64,000 nucleotides of DNA, from assembly GCA_963729215.1 (NCBI GenBank), contig CAVSND010000022.1, forward strand, positions 25,130 to 89,129, given 5' to 3'. Below, piece after piece: positions 17,656-26,185 of the stretch; position 1 is the first letter of the stretch, and every line of letters begins with the position of its first letter. The notes below the pieces were generated by a model, which made no database searches, had not been told where the DNA came from, and worked only from the letters and a program-made list of their open reading frames with translations. Both the position numbers and the translations under genes were made by a program. This DNA comes from CAVQJU01 sp963729215. GTDB lineage: Bacteria > Acidobacteriota > Vicinamibacteria > Vicinamibacterales > CAVVIG01.

Positions 17656-19012
17656 GTCGTTCGACCGCGCCCGCGCCATTGCCGCCTCAGTCCGCGAGAC
17701 CGGCGGCCGCGCGCTCATCGTCGGCGGCTGGGTCCGCGATCGATTGATGGGCCGGGAGTCGAAAGACGTCGATCTCGAAGTGTTCGGGCTCCCATCTGAG
17801 CGCGTGCGCTCGCTTCTCGAAACCTTCGGACGCGTCGAAGCCGTGGGCGAGAGCTTTCAGGTCTACAAGACGGGCGACGTCGACGTCTCACTGCCCCGGC
17901 GCGAATCGAAGTCCGGACGCGGGCACCGCGGGTTCGAGGTCGCGGGCGATCCCGAGATGACATTTCCTGAAGCCGCGCGCCGGCGCGACTTCACGATCAA
18001 CGCCATCGGCTGGGACCCGCTGACGGACGAGTATCTCGATCCGTACGGCGGGCGGGAGGATCTGAACCATCGGCTGCTTCGGGCCGTCGACGCCTCGACG
18101 TTCGCGGACGACAGCCTCCGCGCGCTGCGCGCCGTCCAGTTCGCCGCGAGGTTCGAGTTCGCGCTCGATGAACCCACGCGCCAGCTGTGCCGGACGATGG
18201 CGCTCGACGATTTGCCGGCTGAACGCGTGTGGGGCGAAATCGAGAAGCTGCTGTTTGCGCCGCGGCCCTCAGTGGGCCTGACGCTGGCGCTGGACCTCGG
18301 GATCGTCGGGCGGCTGTTTCCCGAACTGCACGCGCTCGTCGGGTGTCCCCAGGAACCGGAGTGGCATCCGGAAGGTGACGTCTGGGTCCACACGCTGCAG
18401 GTCGTTGACCAGGCCCGCAAGCGGGTGGACGATTTACCTCGTGCGCAGCAGCTGGCGATCATGCTGGGCGCGGTGTGTCACGACTTCGGCAAGCCGGCGA
18501 CAACGGCGCTCATGGACGGACGCATTCGCTCGCATGATCACGAAGAGCAGGGCGTGGCGCCCGCGTCCGTCTTTCTCGATCGGCTGAACATCCATTCAAT
18601 CGATGGCTACGACGTGCGCCGGCAGGTGGAAGGCCTCGTGGCGCAGCACCTGAAGCCGGGCGCGTGGTTCAAAGTCAGGGACGAAGTCGGCGACGGCGCG
18701 TTCCGGCGGCTGGCGCAAAAAGTGGATCTCGAGCTGCTCGCCCGCGTCGCGAAGGCCGACTGCCTCGGCCGCGAGCCCGGGCACTTCGACTGCTCGGCGA
18801 TGGACTGGTTTCTCGACCGCGCCCGCCAGCTCGGCGTCGAGCACCGTGCGCCCGGCCCGATTCTCCTCGGCAGGCATCTCCTGGAGATCGGCCTCACTCC
18901 CGGCCCGCGCGTCGGCGAGATCCTCAAAGCGGTGTACGAACAGCAGCTCGACGGGACGGTGACGACGCTCGAAGATGCCGTCGCCGCCGCCAGGCGCGCG
19001 CTCAACCGCTAA
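17648..19012 (+). CDS. cca: CCA-adding tRNA nucleotidyltransferase with HD domain
   Basis: 454 residues. The class II nucleotidyltransferase head shows GGWVRDRLMG (about residues 26-35) and the metal-binding SKDVDLEVFGL, followed by the RRDFTINAIGWDP block and the neck region (DDSLRALRAVQFAARFEFAL) typical of bacterial CCA enzymes and poly(A) polymerases. An HD phosphohydrolase domain sits at about residues 247-350 (HTLQVVDQA; AVCHDFGKPATT; HDHEEQGV), as in E. coli CCA. It repairs or builds the 3' CCA of tRNAs in the cytoplasm. Poly(A) polymerase cannot be excluded by motif alone, but the HD domain favours CCA. Confidence 0.85.
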   Translation: MSESFDRARAIAASVRETGGRALIVGGWVRDRLMGRESKDVDLEVFGLPSERVRSLLETFGRVEAVGESFQVYKTGDVDVSLPRRESKSGRGHRGFEVAGDPEMTFPEAARRRDFTINAIGWDPLTDEYLDPYGGREDLNHRLLRAVDASTFADDSLRALRAVQFAARFEFALDEPTRQLCRTMALDDLPAERVWGEIEKLLFAPRPSVGLTLALDLGIVGRLFPELHALVGCPQEPEWHPEGDVWVHTLQVVDQARKRVDDLPRAQQLAIMLGAVCHDFGKPATTALMDGRIRSHDHEEQGVAPASVFLDRLNIHSIDGYDVRRQVEGLVAQHLKPGAWFKVRDEVGDGAFRRLAQKVDLELLARVAKADCLGREPGHFDCSAMDWFLDRARQLGVEHRAPGPILLGRHLLEIGLTPGPRVGEILKAVYEQQLDGTVTTLEDAVAAARRALNR

Positions 19013-19065
19013 CCTTCAACCTCTGGCCTCCAACCTCTAACCTCTAACCTCTAACCTCCAACGTC
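19011..19065. repeat. Tandem 7-bp unit (AACCTCT)
   Basis: About seven imperfect copies of AACCTCT, beginning in the TAA stop codon of the CCA gene and ending about 20 bp before the next ORF. The most regular part (about 19032-19058) has four consecutive units with one base of variation. Confidence 0.85.
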
Positions 19066-19085
19066 TGCCCCTGTACAATCCAAGC

Positions 19086-19316
19086 ATGGCCCGATACACG
19101 CTCGTCTACGGCGTCCGACTGGTTCCCGAAGGCACGCTGACCGGCATGAAAGACGCGACGCTGACGCTCGCAGACGGATCGAACGCGGGCGTCACGCTTC
19201 ACACGATAGACGGCACGATCCCCCAGCTGCGGCGCGCGCTCGACCGCAGCTTCGACGCGTTTTTCGATTTGTTGCCGGGAGCCGAGGAAGACGATCTCGA
19301 GAAGTTTGGGGACTAG
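19086..19316 (+). CDS. Small conserved-looking hypothetical protein
   Basis: 76 residues, acidic C-terminus (LLPGAEEDDLEKFGD), no signal peptide, no cysteines. The first half (ARYTLVYGVRLVPEGTLTGM) and a central GVTLHTIDGTIP look like a small beta-rich domain followed by a helix (QLRRALDRSFDAFFDLL). It sits between two repeat arrays. Good codon usage and a clean ATG support a real gene, but no family is recognised. Confidence 0.5.
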   Translation: MARYTLVYGVRLVPEGTLTGMKDATLTLADGSNAGVTLHTIDGTIPQLRRALDRSFDAFFDLLPGAEEDDLEKFGD

Positions 19317-19318
19317 CG

Positions 19319-19445
19319 GAGGTTCACGGGTCCACAGGGTCCACAAGGTCCACTGGTCCACAGGGTCCACGGGTCCACAGGTCCGAACCGTTGAACTATC
19401 GAACCTCTTGAACCTCTTGAACCCTTCGAACCTCTCGAACCCCTG
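19319..19445. repeat. Two adjacent 9-bp arrays (GGGTCCACA and GAACCTCTT)
   Basis: The gap between a plus-strand and a minus-strand gene is filled by about seven units of GGGTCCACA (19328-19383) and then about five of GAACCTCTT (19400-19441). GGAGGTTC at the left edge can pair with GAACCTC at the right. The array starts within a few bases of one stop codon and ends within a few bases of the other. Confidence 0.85.
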
Positions 19446-19447
19446 CG

Positions 19448-20386
19448 CTAAGCCGTTTGCTCTTGCGCATGCGCGTTCCGCCACTCTTCGAGCAGCCGCG
19501 CGGCGTTTCCAGCCACGGAGTGCAGCGTCGGCGCCCAGCCGAGCGCGCGCGCCCGGGGACTTCGCACGACCAGGTCGAGCGCCATGGCCTCGGCAAACAG
19601 GCCCATCTTCGATCGCGCTTCCTCGATCGGCACGTACCGCACATCGGGCTTGACCGACACGTACGGCCGGATCGCGGCGACGATGTCGTTGACGCGTTCA
19701 TCGCCTTCGTCGTTGGCGTGGTAGATCCCGGATGCATCCTGGCTCGCGACCAGCCGCGCGTAGAGGTCGGCGAGATCGCGGTCGTACACGAGCGGCCAGT
19801 GGTTGTTGCCGTCACCAACCACGCGCACCAGCCCGTTCGAGGCCGACTTGAACAGGTCCGCCACGATCCCCGTTCCACCGCCGTACACCACGCCCGGGCG
19901 AACAACAATCGTCCTGAGATGGTCCGTCGCGGCGGCGAGGATGAACTGCTCGTGGGCCGGCCTCCACGCGGTGAGCGCGATCGGATTGACCGGGGCACCC
20001 TCGTCGGCCGGATCGGGCGACTGGCCAAGGACCCACGCGCCAGACGTGTAGATAATGAAACGGCTGGCGGGCGAGGTCGAAGCGGCTGTCCGCGGACGTT
20101 TGGCGGCGGCCACCATCAGCTCGAGCGCCGCCATCTCGATGGCGGGGGCGCGGCTCGACGACCGGTCGAGCGCCGTGTGGACGTAACCGTCCTGCGCCTC
20201 GGCGCTGCTCTTGAACGAGTCAGGCTCCGCGAGATTGCCGACGACCGGATGCGCTCCGCGCTTCCCGACAAGCCGCGCCTTCCCGTTGTCGCGCACCAGC
20301 GCCGTCACGTCGTGGCCGGCGCGCACGAGCGCGTCGAGTACGGCGCTCCCGACGTATCCGGTCGCGCCGGTCAGGAAGATTCTCAT
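19448..20386 (-). CDS. NAD-dependent epimerase/dehydratase family protein
   Basis: 312 residues, extended SDR fold. The cofactor motif is TGATGYVGS at residues 6-14, with ALVRDNGKAR after beta-2. A YxxxK-like site is not obvious: FIIYTSGAWVLG carries the catalytic-Ser region, but the Tyr/Lys pair is unclear, as in atypical NmrA-like members. The C-terminus (YVSVKPDVRYVPIEEARSKM) is the substrate-specific region. It acts on an unknown substrate in the cytoplasm. It is divergent from the acyl ligase fusion (about 25 bp), so the two promoters must overlap the start regions. Confidence 0.78.
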   Translation of the reverse strand: MRIFLTGATGYVGSAVLDALVRAGHDVTALVRDNGKARLVGKRGAHPVVGNLAEPDSFKSSAEAQDGYVHTALDRSSSRAPAIEMAALELMVAAAKRPRTAASTSPASRFIIYTSGAWVLGQSPDPADEGAPVNPIALTAWRPAHEQFILAAATDHLRTIVVRPGVVYGGGTGIVADLFKSASNGLVRVVGDGNNHWPLVYDRDLADLYARLVASQDASGIYHANDEGDERVNDIVAAIRPYVSVKPDVRYVPIEEARSKMGLFAEAMALDLVVRSPRARALGWAPTLHSVAGNAARLLEEWRNAHAQEQTA

Positions 20387-20411
20387 CGCGGGCGTATATC
20401 ATAGTGCAGTC

Positions 20412-22925
20412 GTGGCTCGCGACACCCTCCTCGATTTTTTCCAGGACCTCTCTTCGACGCGCGGGGACTTCCTGGTGTACGACGACGGCTTCAGGAGCCG
20501 CCGGTACTCGTACGGGGCAATTGCCCGCATGGCCCGGACCTTCGCCGGCCGGATTCACGACGCCGGTCTCAGCAAGGGCGATACGGTCGTCTTCTGGAGC
20601 GAGAACCGGCCCGAGTGGATAGCCGCCTTCTGGGGCTGTCTCCTGCGCGGCGTGGTCGTGGTGCCCATCGATTACCGCTCGTCGCCTGACTTTCTTCTGC
20701 GGGTCAGCCGAATTGTGTCCGCCAAGCTGGTGCTCGTGGGTCAGGACGTCCCTCCGCTCCGCGCGGCTCCCGACGCGCCCGCCGCACCGGCCTGGCTCCT
20801 GCACGAGATGGAGTGGCCCGAGACGGAACCCTCTCTTCCCCCGCCGGTCTCGACCAGCCGCGACGACGTCGCCGAGATCATCTTCACGTCCGGCGCGACT
20901 TCCGAGCCCAAGGGCGTGGTCATCACGCACCGGAACGTCCTCGCGAACATCGTTCCCGTCGAGCGCGAGGTGCTGAAATACCTCAAGTGGAGCCGGCCGT
21001 TCAGGCCGATCCGGTTCATGAATCTCCTGCCGCTCAGCCACATGTTCGGGCAGGCGATGGCGACGTTCGTCCCGCCCATGCTGGGCGGTGTGGTGGTGTT
21101 CATGCGGGGCTTCAGCCCCGTGGATATCGTGGCGCAGGTCAAGACGCGCCGCATATCGGTCATCGTCTGCGTCCCGAAAATCCTGGAAGTTCTCCGCGAG
21201 CATGTGCTCCGCATCGCGCCGGAAGCCGCAACCCCCAGCCCGAAACGGCACTGGGCCAGGCGCTGGTGGCATTTCAGGGGTATCCATCGGAAATTCGGCC
21301 TGAAATTCTGGGCCTTTGTCGTCGGCGCGGCGCCGCTCGACAGCACCCTCGAGGCCTTCTGGGGCGAGCTCGGGTTTGTGGTCGTGCAAGGCTACGGCCT
21401 CACCGAGACGGCGCCAATCGTCACGTTGAACCATCCCTTCGGCACGAAGAAGGGATCGGTCGGCAAGGTGATGGCCGGAGTCGAGGTCAGGATCGCCGAA
21501 GACGGCGAGATCATGGTGCGGGGCGAAAACGTGACGCGCGGCTATTTCAACGCCGTCGAAGAGACCGCGCGCGCGTTCGAAGACGGGTGGTTCCACACCG
21601 GAGATGTGGGCGAGATCGGGCCGGGCGGCGAGCTGTTCATTCGCGGGCGCAAGAAGGAAATGATCGTCACGCCCGAAGGCCTGAACGTATTCCCCGAGGA
21701 CGTCGAGCGCGTGCTGCACGGCATCCCGGGCGTGATCGACGCGGCAGTCGTCGGCGTCTCGACCGGCGGAGCGGAGCGCGTGCACGCCGTGCTCGTGCCG
21801 GCGCCGGGAACCGACGTCGAGGCCGTCGTGCGCGAGGCGAACGCCGCCCTCGCGGATCATCAGAAGATTCGCCGCGCGCTCGTCTGGCCGGATCGCGAGC
21901 TGCCGCGGACGGAAGGCACCGGCAAGCTCAAACGCACGGCGATCGCTCAGTGGGCGTCGAGCGGCCAGATTCCGGCATTGGCCGCTCCGCCGGCGGATCG
22001 CGTTGCGGCGCTCGTCGCAAAGTACGCCGCCGGGCGCGCCGATCTCTCATCGTCCACCACGCTCGAGGAACTGGGACTGAGCTCGCTCGAGCGCGTCGAG
22101 CTGATGGTAGCGCTCGAGGACGCCTTCGAAACGCGCATCGACGAAGGCGCGTTCTCGGTCGCCCGCGATCTGGGCCAGCTGAAGTCGCTCGTCGAGCAGG
22201 CGCCGAAGAGCGACGCGGCGTCCGCCGACCCCGTCGAGTTCCCGACGTGGAATCGAGCGTGGCCGGCGCGGGCGCTCCGCCGCGCCAGCCTGCCGACGTG
22301 GATTCTTCCGCTGGCGCGCGTGTTCGCGTGGATCACAGTCGACGGCCGCGAGCACCTGACCAGGACAAGCGGTCCCGTGATCTTCGCCGCGAACCACCAG
22401 AGCCACATGGACACGCCCGTGATCCTGGCCGCACTGCCTGGCCGGATCCGGTATCGAGTCGCGACGGCCATGGCCAAGGAGTTCTTCAAGGCGCACTTTT
22501 TCCCGGATCAGTACAGCCGGGTCAGCTGGTTCACGAATAGTCTCAACTACTGGCTGGCCGCCCTGTTTTTCAACGCGTTTCCGCTGCCCCAGCGCGAGGC
22601 GGGCGCGCGGCAGACGCTGCGTTACGTGGGCGATCTGCTCGCGCACGCCTACTCGGTCCTGATTTTTCCTGAGGGCAAGCGTTCGGACAGCGGGGAGATC
22701 GGGCACTTTCTCCCGGGCATCGGGATGATGGCGTCCCGGCTGGACGTGCCCGTCATCCCGGTCCGGATCGTGGGCCTCGACAGAGTCCTGCACCACACGT
22801 GGCGCATGGCCCGGCCGGGACGGGTCCGCGTCGTATTCGGCGCGCCGATGCGGCTGACGGGGGACAACTACGCCGCGCTCGCCCGGCAGGTCGAAGATGC
22901 GGTGCGCGCCCTCGCCGATCGTTAA
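20412..22925 (+). CDS. Acyl-AMP ligase - acyl carrier - PlsC acyltransferase fusion
   Basis: About 837 residues from GTG 20412; an earlier ATG would run into the divergent gene. Residues 1-520 are an AMP-forming acyl ligase (IIFTSGATSEPKGVVITHRN, the P-loop-like A3 motif; VVQGYGLTETAPIV; FHTGDVGE; IRGRKKEMIVTPEG). Residues about 530-600 are a carrier domain with the phosphopantetheine serine in LGLSSLERVEL (about 557). From about 640 to the end is a PlsC acyltransferase (NHQSHMDT near 660; FPEGKRSDSGEIG near 752). The chain suggests activation of a free fatty acid, loading onto the internal carrier and transfer to a lysophospholipid. That is analogous to Aas of E. coli, but in a different domain order and with its own carrier. 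Confidence 0.85.
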   Translation: MARDTLLDFFQDLSSTRGDFLVYDDGFRSRRYSYGAIARMARTFAGRIHDAGLSKGDTVVFWSENRPEWIAAFWGCLLRGVVVVPIDYRSSPDFLLRVSRIVSAKLVLVGQDVPPLRAAPDAPAAPAWLLHEMEWPETEPSLPPPVSTSRDDVAEIIFTSGATSEPKGVVITHRNVLANIVPVEREVLKYLKWSRPFRPIRFMNLLPLSHMFGQAMATFVPPMLGGVVVFMRGFSPVDIVAQVKTRRISVIVCVPKILEVLREHVLRIAPEAATPSPKRHWARRWWHFRGIHRKFGLKFWAFVVGAAPLDSTLEAFWGELGFVVVQGYGLTETAPIVTLNHPFGTKKGSVGKVMAGVEVRIAEDGEIMVRGENVTRGYFNAVEETARAFEDGWFHTGDVGEIGPGGELFIRGRKKEMIVTPEGLNVFPEDVERVLHGIPGVIDAAVVGVSTGGAERVHAVLVPAPGTDVEAVVREANAALADHQKIRRALVWPDRELPRTEGTGKLKRTAIAQWASSGQIPALAAPPADRVAALVAKYAAGRADLSSSTTLEELGLSSLERVELMVALEDAFETRIDEGAFSVARDLGQLKSLVEQAPKSDAASADPVEFPTWNRAWPARALRRASLPTWILPLARVFAWITVDGREHLTRTSGPVIFAANHQSHMDTPVILAALPGRIRYRVATAMAKEFFKAHFFPDQYSRVSWFTNSLNYWLAALFFNAFPLPQREAGARQTLRYVGDLLAHAYSVLIFPEGKRSDSGEIGHFLPGIGMMASRLDVPVIPVRIVGLDRVLHHTWRMARPGRVRVVFGAPMRLTGDNYAALARQVEDAVRALADR

Positions 22926-22962
22926 ACTTTTCCGAGAGGCAGACGGTCCATGCGGAAGGCAA

Positions 22963-23069
22963 ATCTGGTCAATCTGGTCACTTGGTCATCTGGTTATCGC
23001 CGTTTAATTGGGGAATTTGAGCCAATTCGCCCGCGATGACCAGATGACCAAATGACTAGATGACCAGAT
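22963..23069. repeat. Long palindromic array of an 8-bp unit (GATGACCA), copy G
   Basis: The left arm (22963-23000) and right arm (23033-23069) are inverted, about 37 bp each with a few mismatches, built from GATGACCA units with an AATGACTA variant at the same place as in 11576-11684. The central 32 bp contains AATTGG..CCAATT. It lies between the ligase-fusion stop and infA. Confidence 0.88.
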
Positions 23070-23117
23070 GTTTCCTGTGCGACAATGGTGGATTGAAGGG
23101 AAAGGAATGCTAGCCGA

Positions 23118-23336
23118 TTGAGCAAGGACGATCTGATTGACATGCAGGGCACGGTCGTGGCGGTCCATAGCGGCGGTCTTTACCGCGTGCAGTGCGACGC
23201 CGGACATGAAGTGCTGGCGCAGTTGAGCGGCCGTATGCGCCGCTTTCGCATCAAGGTGGTTCCAGGCGATCGGGTAACCGTGGGCGTTTCCCCGTACGAT
23301 CCGGTCCGGGGCATCATCACGTTCCGCGCACGCTAG
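23118..23336 (+). CDS. infA: Translation initiation factor IF-1
   Basis: 72 residues, the full length of IF-1. An S1/OB-fold: KDDLIDMQGTVVAV, then YRVQCDAGHEVLAQLSGRMR, RRFRIKVVPGDRVTV and a C-terminal RGIITFRAR. It binds the 30S A site during initiation. The start is TTG, preceded by AAAGGA at about 23100-23105. The usual position 2-3 residues (Ala-Lys) are replaced by Ser-Lys. The Pro-tyr motif SPYDPVRGIITFR is typical. It stands alone rather than in the ribosomal-protein operon, as in several other phyla. The DEAD-box helicase starts 12 bp downstream, so the two are likely co-transcribed. Confidence 0.93.
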   Translation: MSKDDLIDMQGTVVAVHSGGLYRVQCDAGHEVLAQLSGRMRRFRIKVVPGDRVTVGVSPYDPVRGIITFRAR

Positions 23337-23347
23337 CCAAATACTGT

Positions 23348-24598
23348 TTGGACTCCAGAACAACCGATAGACGAGCTCGCCAACCGCGCCGATCGCCGCG
23401 GGGCCACGCGCGTCGAGGACCGCACGTCCCGGCGCCGCGCCCAGCCACGCCGCATGCACCGGCGCTCGAACCCACGCCCTGCGACACGACGCCGATCGCT
23501 TTTGCGTCGCTGAATCTCGACACGCGCCTGCTCGAAGGCATTCGCGACCTCGGATTCACCGAAACCCGCGCGATCCAGAGCGCCGTGATTCAGCTCGCGC
23601 TCGCCGGCGACGATCTCATCGCGTGCGCCGAAACCGGCAGCGGCAAGACCTGCGCCTTCGTCGTCCCGACGCTGCAGCGGTTGCTGACCGTGCCGAAGGA
23701 AACGACCGGGGGCAAGAGTCGCGTGCTCGTCCTGGCGCCGACGCGCGAGCTCGCCGTGCAGATCGAGGACGAGATCCACGGGCTCGCCTACCATACGACC
23801 CTCACGAGCGCGGCGGTCTTCGGCGGCGTCGAAATGGGGGGCCAGGAACGCGCGCTCCGCGCCGGCGTCGACATCATCGTCGCCACGCCGGGACGGCTGA
23901 TCGACCACATGCGGCAGCAGAACGCGGACCTGTCCGCCGTCGAGCTGCTGGTGCTCGACGAAGCCGACCGGATGATGGACATGGGCTTCTGGCCGGACGT
24001 GCGGCGCATCATCGCCGCGCTGCCGGCAAAGCGCCAGACGCTGCTCTTCTCCGCCACGATGCCCGATGACGTCGTGCGATCGGCGTTCGAGATCGTGCGC
24101 GAGCCGAAGTTCGTGCAGGTGGGCGCCCGGAGCGCGCCGGCGAAAACGATCAGCCATCACGTGCACGTCGTGCCGTCGGGACAGAAAATCGAGTGGCTGA
24201 TCGCCCACCTCAAGCGGCCCGAAGGCCCGGTGCTGCTGTTCTCGCGCACGAAGATTGGCGCCGACCGCCTCGCACGCAAGCTGGCCGCGGCGGGTGTCCG
24301 CTGCATCGCCCTGCACTCCGATCGCACAATGGATCAGCGGCGGCAGGCAGTCGAAGGGTTCCGCGGCGGCAAGTACAACGTCCTCGTCGCGACCGACATC
24401 GCGGCGCGCGGCCTCGACATCGACGGCATCCACACCGTGATCAACTACGAAGTGCCAGATTCACCCGATACGTATGTGCACCGCGTGGGCCGGACGGGTC
24501 GATCGAGCGAGGTGGGGAAAGCCATCACGCTCGTCGCGCCTGAAGAGCAACGCGCGCTGGCGGCGTTAGAAAAGTCCGTCGGTGTTCATTTACAATGA
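23348..24598 (+). CDS. DEAD-box RNA helicase (RhlE-like core)
   Basis: 416 residues from TTG. After a basic, disordered N-terminus (about 45 residues) comes the complete helicase core. The Q-motif region is FTETRAIQSAVIQLAL, Walker A AETGSGKT near residue 94, APTRELAVQ, TPGRL, DEAD near residue 205 and FSATM. The second RecA domain follows with LLFSRTKIGADRLA, ATDIAARGLDI and HRVGRTGR. It unwinds short RNA duplexes, probably in ribosome assembly or mRNA turnover. There is no long C-terminal extension, so it is shorter than most RhlE/CsdA proteins. Directly following infA fits a translation-related role. Confidence 0.9.
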   Translation: MDSRTTDRRARQPRRSPRGHARRGPHVPAPRPATPHAPALEPTPCDTTPIAFASLNLDTRLLEGIRDLGFTETRAIQSAVIQLALAGDDLIACAETGSGKTCAFVVPTLQRLLTVPKETTGGKSRVLVLAPTRELAVQIEDEIHGLAYHTTLTSAAVFGGVEMGGQERALRAGVDIIVATPGRLIDHMRQQNADLSAVELLVLDEADRMMDMGFWPDVRRIIAALPAKRQTLLFSATMPDDVVRSAFEIVREPKFVQVGARSAPAKTISHHVHVVPSGQKIEWLIAHLKRPEGPVLLFSRTKIGADRLARKLAAAGVRCIALHSDRTMDQRRQAVEGFRGGKYNVLVATDIAARGLDIDGIHTVINYEVPDSPDTYVHRVGRTGRSSEVGKAITLVAPEEQRALAALEKSVGVHLQ

Positions 24599-24607
24599 AG
24601 CGATCCG

Positions 24608-24877
24608 ATGTCTGAACCGTTTGCGCCGCTGCCCCCGTCCGGGGGATCCGGGCCGACGCCCGTTGACGCGCCGGCGGAGTCGCCTGCCGTCGCACGCTTC
24701 AAGTCGTGCCGATGGCGCCGTCCGCCCGAAGACGGACCGGAGTGCTGCGGTCACCGCGACGTCCTGCCCATGGCCGGCTCGACAGGCTTCGATCCCGAGG
24801 CCTGGTGCCCCGACTGCACCTTCTACAAGCTCAGGCGCACGCCGAAGAAACGCGACCCCAACGAATATCGATATTAG
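24608..24877 (+). CDS. Small cysteine-rich hypothetical protein
   Basis: 89 residues. A proline-rich start (about 25 residues) is followed by five cysteines and a histidine in KSCRWRR, ECCGHRDVLP and WCPDCTFYK, which could form a zinc site. The tail is basic (LRRTPKKRDPNEYRY). It follows the helicase by 9 bp and is likely in the infA-helicase transcript, so RNA or ribosome association is a reasonable but unproven idea. No family is recognised. Confidence 0.6.
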   Translation: MSEPFAPLPPSGGSGPTPVDAPAESPAVARFKSCRWRRPPEDGPECCGHRDVLPMAGSTGFDPEAWCPDCTFYKLRRTPKKRDPNEYRY

Positions 24878-24878
24878 A

Positions 24879-24964
24879 AGAGGTTCTAGAGGTTCGAGAA
24901 GTTCAGGGGTCCAAGAGGTTCCCAGAGTTTCGGGGTTCTCGACTCTCGAACCTTTCGAACTTCT
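24879..24964. repeat. Inverted 9-bp array (GAGGTTCTA / GAACCTTTC)
   Basis: Units of GAGGTTC(G/T)A on the left and their complement on the right give a long imperfect stem (about 24879-24900 against 24944-24964, roughly 17 of 21 positions paired). The array fills the gap between two convergent stops and starts on the stop codon of the cysteine-rich gene. Its unit is a relative of the second array at 19400-19441. Confidence 0.8.
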
Positions 24965-24967
24965 GTC

Positions 24968-26162
24968 TTATTCCGAGAATTCCTTTGCGAGCTCGACCCA
25001 CTCGCCCTGCGGCGCGAGCTGTTGATACGAGCGCCAGTGGGGACGTGCGTCCTGCGACAGCCCCATCTTCTCGAACGTCACGGCGAGATAGAAGTGCGCG
25101 TCCGCGTAAAGCGGGTTGAGGCGCAGTGCCTCGCGGTAGCAGGCCTGGGCTTCTGAAAAGCGATCGAGGTCGTGATAGATGTTCCCGAGATTGAAATGCG
25201 CCTCGAAGAAATCCGATTCGAGGCCGATGGCGCGCTCGTAAAGCGCCTGCGCCTCGACGAGCTCGTCCCGGCTGTAGTGAATATTGGCGAGGTTGATCAC
25301 CGCCGCAACCAGATACGGATCGAGCTCGAGCGCCTTGCGGTACGCCGCGGCGGCCGCCTCGAGGTTCGTTTCGTCGCCGTCGAGCTCGGAGCCTTCGAGG
25401 AAGTAGCGCTCGGCGAGGGCCGCGTCGCGGGCCGCTGCGGCCATGGCCGGCTGGCCGGCCGGGCGAGGCGCGGGGTCCACGGGCTTCCGCCGCAGGGCGA
25501 TAATCTTGGCCGGTGCCGCGTCGAGCCGGAAGTCGAACGCCAGCTGGCCGTGGCGCAGACGCCGTCAGCGTCCGCACCACGCTTCTGAAGGACGCGCCCT
25601 GTTCCAGCTCGTCGTTGGCCTGCTTGATGATCCCGAGATCGGCGAACGCGAAGAACGTGTCGGCGTTGGTCCGCAGCACGGGTCGGATGAGCCCGCACTT
25701 CACCAGGTAGCGGACGTGATCGTCGCGGAGCGCCCGGTACCGCGCCAGCAGGTCGCGCGTCGCATGGTACTGACGCTTGAGCGTTTCGGGCGACGGCACG
25801 CCGGCCAGGTGACAGAACTCGTCTTCGCTCAGGATCCGGATCTGCGCCCCATGCTCCGCGTTCAACTCCTCGGCTTTCTTGAGCTTCACGCTGCGGGCTT
25901 CGTCTCCGGAGTCGCCCGCGTCTCCGGCGGCAAGCCGGAGCCCCTCCGCTCCGATCACCACCATCGTCGTTTTCGCATTCACGTCCTCGGCGGTCGAGCC
26001 GCCGAGCACAGCCACGAGAGCGCTCGCGTCCTTGCGGCCGAGCGAGCTCAGCTTGCCTGAAAACACGACAACTTGTCCTGCGAGGGCGTGATGATTAGGT
26101 TGGTGAGATGACGGTGCTGGCAATCGGCCTCCGCCGGTGCGTGGCGAGCGGGGGAACGGCAT
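24968..26162 (-). CDS. BRCT - MerR-like HTH - TPR protein, one frameshift
   Basis: Residues about 25-115 form a BRCT domain like that of DNA ligase LigA (LAGQVVVFSGKLSSLGRKDA; TMVVIGAEG). Residues about 135-195 look like a MerR-type winged helix (VRYLVKCGLIRP, FFAFADLGIIKQANDELEQG). The frame breaks near 25555 and continues in the next frame (HGQLAFDFRLDAAPAKII) into at least three TPR units (AAAAAYRKALELDPYLVAAV; ALYERAIGLESDFFEAHFNL; EAQACYREALRLNPLYADAH). Total about 395 residues. The BRCT suggests a phosphoprotein or DNA-end interaction, the HTH DNA binding, and the TPR protein binding. The start at 26162 avoids overlap with the divergent glucokinase gene. Function unknown. Confidence 0.75.
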
Positions 26163-26185
26163 CAAGATGAAGGAGAATGACTCGA

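Noticed and set aside
19319..19445. CRISPR array
   Set aside because: Units are 9 bp in direct succession without spacers, and no cas genes are present.
20220..21860. 546-codon antisense frame under the acyl ligase fusion
   Set aside because: No domain-like sequence; the plus strand carries all adenylation motifs in order.
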